Shown: piece after piece, positions 1 to 5,025 of the stretch
Layout: each line of letters begins with the position of its first letter
Numbering within the stretch: the first letter of the stretch is position 1
DNA from: Oxalobacteraceae bacterium
Lineage (GTDB): Bacteria; Pseudomonadota; Gammaproteobacteria; Burkholderiales; Burkholderiaceae_D
Assembly (NCBI GenBank): GCA_003132085.1
Contig: PKWO01000496.1
Coordinates: forward strand, 1-5,025
Length of the DNA stretch: 5,025 nucleotides
Reading direction: 5' to 3'
Translations under genes and position numbers: made by a program
The notes under the pieces: model-generated
Databases searched by the model: none
What the model was told of the DNA's origin: nothing
The model's input: only the letters and a program-made list of their open reading frames with translations

Positions 1-38
1 CATCGCGATCTCGTTTGCGGGCAGACAAGATCGCGATG
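1..38. repeat. Perfect 11-bp inverted repeat near the 5' end of the permease gene
   Basis: CATCGCGATCT (1-11) is the exact reverse complement of AGATCGCGATG (28-38), with 16 bases between. Each arm contains the self-complementary octamer ATCGCGAT. It lies inside the open frame of the permease, so it may be a codon coincidence or a transcript hairpin near the start of translation. The left arm touches the window edge and could extend further. Confidence 0.6.
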
Positions 39-1097
39 TGTGCGATGACGGTGGTACTGCTTTTTTTGCTGCTGCTGGCCTTGTCGTCCACAGGCCTGGT
101 TGCCGGCGACTGGGAAGATGAAGTCGGGGTCAATTATGCGCCGCCTACGTTCGTCGGCGCGCAGAATGCCGACGACCGCATAGGGCGCGGCCCGGCAGCT
201 ACGGTAGCCACCGTAGCCACCGGCGCACCCGCCGAACCGCCGCCGGAGAATCCGCTCGACCCGCTGAAAGAGGTGATCCGGCAACTGCGCAGGGAATCGG
301 CCAGCGCGCCGCCTCCACTATTAAATGACTATGGGATTGCCGATCCGATCGGCAACGAGATGGCGGAGATTCGCGCCGATTTGGCCAAGTCCGGCAGCAA
401 CGCGGCGATCGTCCGTAAAGAGACCTTGCCTTTCGGCGCCGACAAATGGGGCCACGACATTCTGAAGAAAACCGTCAAAGGCTCTGAAACCTCGATTGTG
501 GTGGGGCTGGTTGCGGCGCTGCTTGCCACCGTCCTGGGCACCGTCTTCGGCGCCGTGTCCGGCTACTTCGGCAACGCGGTCGATGATTTCTTCAATTGGT
601 TTTACAGCATCTTTACGTCGGTTCCGAACATGCTGTTGATCATGGCCGTTGCAGCGGTGTTGCAGCACAAAGGCGTGACGACGATCATGTTGATTCTGGG
701 GCTGACCGGCTGGACCGGCACCTACCGGCTCATCAGGGCCGAATATTTGAAGCACAAGACGCGCGAATATGTGCTGGCCGCGGAGGCGATCGGCGCCTCG
801 CACTGGCGCAAGATGTTTTCACATATCTTTCCCAATGTCAGCCACGTGGCGCTGGTGCAGATGTCGATTCTGTCGGTCGGCTTCATCAAGGCAGAAGTGA
901 TTTTGAGCTTCTTGGGATTCGGCGTGCCGGTTGGCGTGGTGTCCTGGGGCAGCATGTTGAACGAGGCGCAAAACGAATTGATTCTAGGCAAATGGTGGCA
1001 GTTGACGGCTGCCAGTATCGCGATGGCGGTGGTGGTGACGGCTTTCTCGCTGTTTACCGACGCCTTGCGCGACGCGCTTGACCCGAAGTTAAAATAA
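1..1097 (+). CDS. Peptide-type ABC transporter permease (DppC/OppC/YejE-like), 5' end missing
   Basis: Inner-membrane subunit of a binding-protein-dependent importer, probably for di- or oligopeptides. The frame is open to the left edge, and the residues around TTG 15 (LRADKIAM) resemble the usual cytoplasmic lead-in of DppC proteins, so the true start lies upstream and TTG 15 is probably an internal Leu. Counting from that codon: TM1 at about 8-30; a long periplasmic stretch at 31-155; the family motif PFGADKWGHDIL (139-150; commonly GTDxxGRDxLS); TM helices at about 160-184, 200-216, 222-236, 280-302 and 328-350; and the EAA coupling loop at about 251-274 (EYVLAAEAIGAS, then PN), which docks on the ATPase. 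The C-terminus LRDALDPKLK is typical. The segment at about 40-135 is Ala/Pro-rich and not part of the core fold. The fused ATPase follows after 9 bases, an arrangement like yejE-yejF. The family call is firm; the substrate is inferred. Confidence 0.93.
   Translation, partial: SRSRLRADKIAMCAMTVVLLFLLLLALSSTGLVAGDWEDEVGVNYAPPTFVGAQNADDRIGRGPAATVATVATGAPAEPPPENPLDPLKEVIRQLRRESASAPPPLLNDYGIADPIGNEMAEIRADLAKSGSNAAIVRKETLPFGADKWGHDILKKTVKGSETSIVVGLVAALLATVLGTVFGAVSGYFGNAVDDFFNWFYSIFTSVPNMLLIMAVAAVLQHKGVTTIMLILGLTGWTGTYRLIRAEYLKHKTREYVLAAEAIGASHWRKMFSHIFPNVSHVALVQMSILSVGFIKAEVILSFLGFGVPVGVVSWGSMLNEAQNELILGKWWQLTAASIAMAVVVTAFSLFTDALRDALDPKLK
198..224. repeat. Three 9-bp tandem units in the permease periplasmic insert
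   Basis: GCTACGGTA, GCCACCGTA and GCCACCGGC follow each other in frame and encode Ala-Thr-Val, Ala-Thr-Val, Ala-Thr-Gly. This short coding microsatellite lies in the Ala/Pro-rich part of the extra periplasmic segment and suggests growth by slippage in a region under loose constraint. Confidence 0.6.
337..355. repeat. 19-bp dyad (9-1-9) inside the permease gene
   Basis: TTGCCGATC, then C, then GATCGGCAA form a perfect inverted repeat with a one-base centre. It lies within codons for IADPIGN in the periplasmic insert. The form is that of a dimeric repressor operator or a tight hairpin, but its place inside a gene gives no independent support for a function. Confidence 0.5.
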
Positions 1098-1100
1098 GGA
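1096..1100 (+). promoter_or_regulatory. Ribosome binding site of the fused ATPase gene
   Basis: AAGGA lies six bases before ATG 1107 and overlaps the TAA stop of the permease gene. The overlap suggests that the two genes share one transcript and are translationally coupled. Confidence 0.75.
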
Positions 1101-1106
1101 AACGCG

Positions 1107-2810
1107 ATGAACCCAGATATGTTGTTGCGTGTGAGCGATTTGCGCGTTAGTTTTCGTACCGACAAGCAGCATGCGGTCGAGGCGGTAAAAGGAATTTCAT
1201 TCGATATTCCGCGCAATTCGACGGTGGCCTTGGTGGGCGAATCGGGGAGCGGCAAGTCGGTCAGTTCGCTGGCGGTGATGGGCTTGTTGTCCGCCGACAC
1301 GGCGATCGTCGCGCCGACCGCCAAGATAGAATTCGAGGGCCGCGATTTGTTGGCGATGACCGCCGCGCAACGGCGCGATTTGTGCGGCAAGGAGATCTCG
1401 ATGATCTTCCAGGAACCGATGACTTCGCTGAATCCGGTATTCACCGTGGGCTTTCAAATCGACGAGGTGTTGCGGTTGCACATGGGCATGGACGCCAAGC
1501 AGGCGCGGGCGCGTTCGATCGCCTTGCTGGAAGAAGTCGGCTTGCCGTCGCCGGCAACCAAAATTAATGCCTATCCTAGCCAGTTGTCGGGCGGTCAGCA
1601 GCAACGCGTGATGATCGCGATGGCGATTGCCTGCGAACCAAAACTGCTGATTGCCGACGAGCCTACCACGGCGCTCGATGTCACGATCCAGAAGCAGATC
1701 ATCGACTTGATCGACGCGCTGCGCAAGAAACACAAGATGTCGGTTTTGTTCATCACCCACGATTTGGCTTTGGTCGGTGAAATCGCCGATCAGGTTATCG
1801 TGATGCGCAACGGCGAGATTCGCGAACAAGGCGAGGTTCGCCAGATTTTCCACAATCCGCAGGACGCTTACACCAAAGCCTTGCTGCATTGCCGGCCTTC
1901 GCTGGACACGCGCCCGTGGCGGTTGCCCGTGATCGCCGACTATATGGACGGCCGAACCGGCAATGGCGCCGTCCCGCAAGCCGAATTGAAGGAGCGTTCG
2001 CGCGGCTTGAGCGGGCACGAAGAGATCGTACTGGATGTGCGCAATCTCGGGAAGAGTTTTTACAGCCGGGACGGCTTGTTCGGACGCAAGGAATTCCATG
2101 CGGTGCAGGACGTATCCTTCACGCTGGCGCGCGGCAAGACGCTGGGTGTGGTGGGCGAATCCGGTTCGGGCAAGACCACCGTCGGCCTGACCTTGTTGCG
2201 CTTGCACCAGGCGACCGCCGGGCAAGCGTTGTTCGAGGGCAAAGACATTATCGCGATGCCGAACAAGGAATTCATGCCGTACAAGCGGCGCATCCAGATT
2301 ATTTTCCAGAACCCGTATGCATCACTGAACCCGCGCTTTACGATCGGCCAGATTCTGCTGGAGCCGATGCGGATTCATCATATCGGCGCGGATGACGTCG
2401 AGCGTGCCGACATGGCGTTTCAGTTGTTGAAGAAAGTCGGGCTGCCGGCCGCCGCGTTTCATCGCTACCCGCATGAATTTTCGGGCGGGCAACGGCAGCG
2501 TATTGCGATTGCCCGTTGCCTTACCATGAAGCCGGAAGTGCTGGTGTGCGACGAATCGGTATCTGCGCTGGACGTGTCGGTGCAGGCGCAGGTATTGAAT
2601 CTGCTGCAAGACCTGCAGGAAGAATTCGGCATGAGCTATATCTTTATTTCACACGATCTGGCCGTGGTCAAATATATTGCCGATCAAGTGATGGTGATGT
2701 ACCAGGGGAAGGTGGTGGAATTGGCCAATTCGGACGATCTCTACCGTAACCCTACCCATCCCTATACCAAGACCTTGTTGGGGGCGATTCCGCGCGGCCT
2801 GAGAAATTAG
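1107..2810 (+). CDS. Fused double-ATPase subunit of a peptide ABC importer (YejF/GsiA-like)
   Basis: Cytoplasmic ATPase of 567 residues that powers import through the adjacent permease. It carries two complete nucleotide-binding domains, corresponding to DppD and DppF joined in one chain. NBD1: Walker A GESGSGKS at 44-51, Q-loop Gln102, signature LSGGQ at 160-164, Walker B ending in Asp184-Glu185, switch His218. NBD2: Walker A GESGSGKT at 350-357, Q-loop Gln401, signature FSGGQ at 458-462, Walker B ending in Asp482-Glu483, switch His516. All catalytic residues are present in both halves, so both sites look competent. After each NBD comes the short oligopeptide-transporter C-terminal motif (NPQDAYTKALL at 250-260; NPTHPYTKTLL at 548-558), where canonical split subunits carry it. 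A linker at about 266-305 joins the halves. The length lies between E. coli YejF (about 530) and GsiA (about 620). ATG 1107 is supported by a good AAGGA site. NBD2 has DES where DEP is commonest, a tolerated variation. Confidence 0.95.
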   Translation: MNPDMLLRVSDLRVSFRTDKQHAVEAVKGISFDIPRNSTVALVGESGSGKSVSSLAVMGLLSADTAIVAPTAKIEFEGRDLLAMTAAQRRDLCGKEISMIFQEPMTSLNPVFTVGFQIDEVLRLHMGMDAKQARARSIALLEEVGLPSPATKINAYPSQLSGGQQQRVMIAMAIACEPKLLIADEPTTALDVTIQKQIIDLIDALRKKHKMSVLFITHDLALVGEIADQVIVMRNGEIREQGEVRQIFHNPQDAYTKALLHCRPSLDTRPWRLPVIADYMDGRTGNGAVPQAELKERSRGLSGHEEIVLDVRNLGKSFYSRDGLFGRKEFHAVQDVSFTLARGKTLGVVGESGSGKTTVGLTLLRLHQATAGQALFEGKDIIAMPNKEFMPYKRRIQIIFQNPYASLNPRFTIGQILLEPMRIHHIGADDVERADMAFQLLKKVGLPAAAFHRYPHEFSGGQRQRIAIARCLTMKPEVLVCDESVSALDVSVQAQVLNLLQDLQEEFGMSYIFISHDLAVVKYIADQVMVMYQGKVVELANSDDLYRNPTHPYTKTLLGAIPRGLRN

Positions 2811-2861
2811 CCAGCGGCTGAACAGTCACACTTTTTTCTGGTAAGCGCGCCTGCTCGGGAC

Positions 2862-2895
2862 GCCGATCAAGTTTGCATCCTGATACCGGCTTTTT
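2862..2895 (+). terminator. Candidate intrinsic terminator of the ABC operon
   Basis: GCCGATCA (2862-2869) can pair with TGAT (2881-2884) and CGGC (2887-2890), leaving a two-base AC bulge and an 11-base loop. T5 (2891-2895) follows immediately. It lies about 50 bases past the stop of the ATPase gene and ahead of the next gene's leader, the right place for a terminator. The bulge, the large loop and the short T-tract make it imperfect; no folding energy was computed. Confidence 0.45.
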
Positions 2896-2901
2896 GCAGC
2901 G

Positions 2902-2930
2902 TGTCGCAAGAAACCCGCATTCTGTCGCAT
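2902..2930. repeat. Phased direct repeats upstream of the efflux promoter (possible operator)
   Basis: TGTCGCA occurs at 2902-2908 and again at 2923-2929, 21 bases apart start to start. A third CGCA core at 2916-2919 lies between them, so the cores at 2905, 2916 and 2926 are spaced 11 and 10 bases, about one helical turn each. Same-face direct repeats just upstream of a -35 element are typical of sites for activators such as OmpR/PhoB-type response regulators. The protein that would bind is unknown and the repeats are short, so chance cannot be excluded. Confidence 0.35.
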
Positions 2931-2935
2931 TATGT

Positions 2936-2964
2936 TTGTGGTGACGATAAAACCTGATTAGAGT
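2936..2964 (+). promoter_or_regulatory. Possible weak sigma70-type promoter for the RND operon
   Basis: TTGTGG (2936-2941) and TAGAGT (2959-2964) are separated by 17 bases, the optimal spacing. They match the consensus hexamers at 3 of 6 and 4 of 6 positions. Transcription would start near 2971, giving a leader of roughly 70 bases before ATG 3042. The poor -35 would fit a promoter that needs an activator bound to the repeats just upstream. The call rests on pattern only. Confidence 0.3.
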
Positions 2965-2990
2965 AGCAATATCCTACCTTGGCGGCTAAA

Positions 2991-3012
2991 CGTGACCCAA
3001 CCGTGAGCCAAC
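2991..3012. repeat. Tandem 11-bp direct repeat in the efflux operon leader
   Basis: CGTGACCCAAC (2991-3001) is followed directly by CGTGAGCCAAC (3002-3012), with a single mismatch. An 11-bp period puts both copies on one face of the helix. It lies downstream of the proposed promoter and 29 bases before the adaptor start, a position better suited to repression or a leader function than to activation. It may also be a simple local duplication. Confidence 0.5.
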
Positions 3013-3041
3013 CATTATGAAGACCATCTGAAGATAAAAAA

Positions 3042-4268
3042 ATGAAAAACGACTTCCACATTGCAACAGAACCGGGCCGCGCCAGGCGTTTTAAGCGTTG
3101 GTTGCCGCCGCTCGCGGGTTTGATCTTGGTCGGGGCGGCGGGCGGCGCCTGGATGATGTTCCACGCCAACCCCAGCGGCGCAGCGGCAAAAGCGGATGCC
3201 GCCGAGGCGGCGAAAAAAGCCGAGGTGCAAGAGCTGGCATTCAGCGATTTCATGATCGTCGAAGCGCGCGAATTGAGTGTCATGCTGCCGATTTCGGGCG
3301 CATTGAATCCGCTTAGCCAGGCAACCGTGAAATCGAAGGTGGCGGCCGGAGTGCTGGAGACTCTGGTTCCCGAGGGTATCAAGGTTGCACGCGGTCAAGT
3401 GGTGATGCGTCTCGATACCGGGGATTTGCAGGCGCGTCTGGCGACCCAGCAGGCGGCGCAGGAGGATGCCAAGGCAAAGTTGGCGCTGGCGGCCAAGAAT
3501 CATGAAACCAACCAAGCCTTGCTGCGTCAAAAATTCATTTCGCAAACCGCTTACGATACGGCTGAAAACAATGTCGATATCGCGCGCGCCGCGCTAAAGT
3601 CGGCGGTTTCGCAGGTGGATATTGCGCGTCGCGCGCTGGATGACGCCACAGTGCGGGCGCCGATCGACGGGATTATCAGCAAGCGATTCGTGCAGCCGGG
3701 CGAAAAAGCCTCGCCCGACACGTCGCTGTTCTCGATGGTGGATTTGAAACAGATGATACTCGAGGCGCTGGTGCCGGCTAGCGAGATTCCACGGGTAAAG
3801 GCAGGGCAACCGGTACGCTTCGATGTTGAGGGATTCGGGAGCCGTCATTTCAGCGGCAACGTGGCGCGCATCAATCCGGCGGCGGAAGCCGGTTCGCGCG
3901 CGATGACGGTGTATATCGCGGTGAACAATGAAGACGGCGCGTTGCGCGGCGGCATGTTTGCCAAGGGCGGCATTACGCTGGAAAAATCGGCGGCAGCGCC
4001 GGTGGTGCCGATCAGCGCATTGAGGCAGGAGAATGGCGCCGACACGGTGTTTACCATTGAACATAATAAAATTGTATCTCAGCCGGTTAAGTTGGGACTG
4101 CGCAATGAAGATGACGGCATGGCGGCGGTAATCTCGGGCCTCGCCGCCGGTGCGCGGGTGATGATTGTGAAGCTGGACGGCATCAAAGCGGGAAGCGCGG
4201 TCAAGCTGCCGCAGGATACGCAAAATAAACAGCCGATCACGGCGCCTTCCACCACCCTGAAAGGCTAA
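3042..4268 (+). CDS. RND efflux periplasmic adaptor (membrane fusion protein, AcrA/MexA/MdtA family)
   Basis: Adaptor of 408 residues that would link the RND pump in the inner membrane to an outer-membrane channel. A basic cytoplasmic N-terminus (RARRFKRW, 13-20) precedes one hydrophobic segment at about 21-40. There is no lipobox Cys, so it is anchored by this uncleaved helix or released by a Sec signal rather than lipidated. An Ala/Lys-rich linker (46-62) leads to the half-lipoyl domain (about 90-127, with VPEGIKVARGQVVMRLDTGDL), an alpha-helical hairpin rich in Ala and Gln (about 128-200), the second lipoyl half (ATVRAPIDGIISKRFVQPGE, 202-221), a beta-barrel domain (about 233-312, including ALRGGMFAKGGI) and a membrane-proximal domain (about 313-390). 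Length and domain order are normal. ATG 3042 is the first ATG after an in-frame TGA at 3018; its only Shine-Dalgarno candidate is the weak GAAG at 3030-3033. The pump gene begins three bases after the stop, so the two are cotranscribed. The substrate cannot be told from sequence. Confidence 0.93.
   Translation: MKNDFHIATEPGRARRFKRWLPPLAGLILVGAAGGAWMMFHANPSGAAAKADAAEAAKKAEVQELAFSDFMIVEARELSVMLPISGALNPLSQATVKSKVAAGVLETLVPEGIKVARGQVVMRLDTGDLQARLATQQAAQEDAKAKLALAAKNHETNQALLRQKFISQTAYDTAENNVDIARAALKSAVSQVDIARRALDDATVRAPIDGIISKRFVQPGEKASPDTSLFSMVDLKQMILEALVPASEIPRVKAGQPVRFDVEGFGSRHFSGNVARINPAAEAGSRAMTVYIAVNNEDGALRGGMFAKGGITLEKSAAAPVVPISALRQENGADTVFTIEHNKIVSQPVKLGLRNEDDGMAAVISGLAAGARVMIVKLDGIKAGSAVKLPQDTQNKQPITAPSTTLKG
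4259..4264 (+). promoter_or_regulatory. Ribosome binding site of the RND pump gene
   Basis: GAAAGG ends seven bases before ATG 4272 and lies inside the last codons of the adaptor gene. This supports the chosen start and translational coupling of adaptor and pump. Confidence 0.6.
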
Positions 4269-4271
4269 CCC

Positions 4272-5025
4272 ATGTGGATCACCAAAATCAGCATCAATAA
4301 CCCGGTATTTGCCACCATGGTGATGGTGGCATTGCTGGTGCTCGGCGTGTTTTCATATCGGGAATTGGGTTTGGAGCAAATGCCGGACGTACAGATTCCG
4401 GGCATTTTCATTCAGGTGGCCTATCCGGGGGCTTCTCCCGAGGCAGTCGAGAACGATCTGACCAAGCCGATCGAAAATGTCGTCAACACCGTCAGCGGCG
4501 TAAAAAGAATTTTTTCCAGTTCGCGTGAAGGGTCCAGCAATACCGGGATCGAATTTGAGTTGTCGGTCAATATGGATCATGCGCTGCAGGAAGTGCGCGA
4601 CAAAATTTCCCAAATCCGCCCGGCTTTTCCAAAAGCAGCCAAAGATCCGTACGTCGACCGATTCGACACTGAAAACGCGCAGCCGATCACCACCTTGAGC
4701 GTGACTTCGTCGGGGCGCGACTTGCGCGAGCTGTCGACCCTGACCGAGCAAGTCATTGTGAAGCGCCTGCAAGGCGTGCCCGGCGTCGGCAAGGTGGTAA
4801 CCGGCGGCACGGTCAGCCGGCAGATCTTGATCAACTTGAACCCGGCGAAAATGGCGGCGCAGAATGTCGGCGTGGACGAGGTGATGCGGGCGATTCAGGA
4901 CACCAATCAGAATATGCCGGCCGGCGCCATCAGCAAGGGGGACGTCGAGCAATTGGTGCGCCTGGAAGGGAAAATCAAGACGCCTCGTGAATTCGGCAAA
5001 ATTATCGTAGCGCGGCGCGGCACTG
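4272..5025 (+). CDS. RND multidrug efflux pump, inner-membrane subunit (HAE1/AcrB-like), 3' end missing
   Basis: Proton-driven exporter subunit that would form a trimer with the adaptor encoded just upstream. Only the first 251 codons are in the window; full-length family members have about 1030-1060 residues. Visible parts: the short amphipathic N-terminus MWITKISINNPVFATMV; TM1 at about 12-29; the family motif from MPDVQIPGIFIQVAYPGASP (37-56) to AVENDLTKPIENVVNTVSGV (58-77), with SSSREGSS at 82-89; the first porter subdomain to about 130; and the second porter segment with QPITTLSVTSSG (137-148), RLQGVPGVGKVVTGG (165-179) and NQNMPAGAIS (212-221). The AGxIS-to-LVRLEGKIKTPREFGKI stretch is shorter than the matching loop in AcrB, as in many HAE1 pumps outside the AcrB group. 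The Asp/Lys proton-relay residues of TM4 and TM10 lie beyond the edge, so activity cannot be judged. No frameshift is seen. A hydrophobic multidrug, solvent or similar substrate is an inference. Confidence 0.94.
   Translation, partial: MWITKISINNPVFATMVMVALLVLGVFSYRELGLEQMPDVQIPGIFIQVAYPGASPEAVENDLTKPIENVVNTVSGVKRIFSSSREGSSNTGIEFELSVNMDHALQEVRDKISQIRPAFPKAAKDPYVDRFDTENAQPITTLSVTSSGRDLRELSTLTEQVIVKRLQGVPGVGKVVTGGTVSRQILINLNPAKMAAQNVGVDEVMRAIQDTNQNMPAGAISKGDVEQLVRLEGKIKTPREFGKIIVARRGT

Larger units (their letters stand above)
2811..3041. other. Intergenic region between the ABC import and RND efflux operons
   Basis: A 231-bp gap with no convincing protein gene. It is more A/T-rich than its flanks, especially from about 2930 onwards. 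Reading left to right it holds a hairpin plus T-tract (2862-2895), phased CGCA-containing repeats (2902-2930), a weak promoter-like pair of hexamers (2936-2964), a tandem 11-bp repeat (2991-3012), a four-codon mini-ORF (3017-3031) and the start region of the adaptor gene. The order terminator, binding-site candidates, promoter, leader is what one expects at a boundary between two operons. Confidence 0.8.

Noticed and set aside
15..17. TTG 15 as the start codon of the permease gene
   Set aside because: The frame stays open to the window edge and the residues at TTG 15 match the interior of the usual N-terminal segment of DppC-type proteins, so the start is probably to the left of the window.
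722..1444. A 240-codon minus-strand frame spanning the permease-ATPase junction
   Set aside because: It is antisense to two well-supported genes and their ribosome site, and its translation shows no family features.
1197..2225. A 342-codon open frame on the minus strand across the ATPase gene
   Set aside because: It lies wholly antisense to a gene with complete ATPase motifs. Its Arg/Gln/His-rich translation is the usual shadow of a GC-rich coding strand, with no recognisable domain.
2807..2837. Small hairpin at the ATPase stop codon followed by T6 at 2832-2837
   Set aside because: The stem is only six pairs with a G-T wobble and a three-base loop, and ten bases separate it from the T-run, which does not fit an intrinsic terminator. 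The structure at 2862-2895 is a better candidate.
2930..3382. A 150-codon minus-strand frame reaching from the adaptor gene into the intergenic region
   Set aside because: Considered as a possible divergent regulator, but the translation has no helix-turn-helix or other known fold and most of it is antisense to the adaptor's conserved N-terminal part.
3594..4223. A 209-codon minus-strand frame opposite the adaptor gene
   Set aside because: It is a shadow of the adaptor gene, Arg/His-rich and without a domain or ribosome site.
4353..4952. A 199-codon minus-strand frame opposite the RND pump gene
   Set aside because: The plus strand encodes an unmistakable RND N-terminus over the same bases; the minus-strand product is His/Arg-rich shadow sequence.
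1..5025. A CRISPR array, tRNA or rRNA gene, insertion sequence, attachment site or phage gene
   Set aside because: No regularly spaced long repeats, no transposase-like protein, no terminal repeats and no RNA-gene-like stretch were seen. Almost all of the window is filled by the four transporter genes.

Overview
The window is a moderately GC-rich, densely coding stretch of a Gram-negative chromosome. All genes read on the + strand. Codon choice (many TTG, GCG and GGC codons) and the style of the proteins suggest a betaproteobacterium, possibly Burkholderiales/Oxalobacteraceae-like. That is an inference from general impression; there is no rRNA or other phylogenetic marker here.

Region 1 (1-2810) is the 3' part of a peptide-type ABC import operon. 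It holds the inner-membrane permease of the DppC/OppC/YejE type, whose 5' end is cut off by the window edge. Nine bases later comes one long ATPase carrying two complete nucleotide-binding domains (DppD-like plus DppF-like, as in YejF or GsiA). The missing partners, a periplasmic binding protein and a DppB/YejB-type permease, would be expected just left of the window. The order 'permease with a long periplasmic loop, then fused double ATPase' resembles yejE-yejF. The periplasmic segment of this permease is unusually long and Ala/Pro-rich.

Region 2 (2811-3041) is a 231-bp intergenic gap that separates two transcription units. It contains a plausible intrinsic terminator (2862-2895), then helically phased short direct repeats (2902-2930), a weak sigma70-like promoter (2936-2964), a nearly perfect tandem 11-bp repeat (2991-3012) and a four-codon mini-ORF just upstream of the next gene.

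Region 3 (3042-5025) starts a tripartite RND efflux operon: a periplasmic adaptor (membrane fusion protein) followed after three bases by the N-terminal 251 codons of an inner-membrane RND pump of the HAE1 type, cut by the right edge. An outer-membrane TolC-like channel may follow outside the window or be encoded elsewhere. No regulator gene is visible for either system.

Overall these are recognisable transporter genes: one import system and one export system placed back to back. I see no evidence of a new system. The most unusual items are the permease insertion, the recurrent ATCGCGAT palindrome and internal dyads in the ABC genes, and the ordered repeats in the intergenic region.
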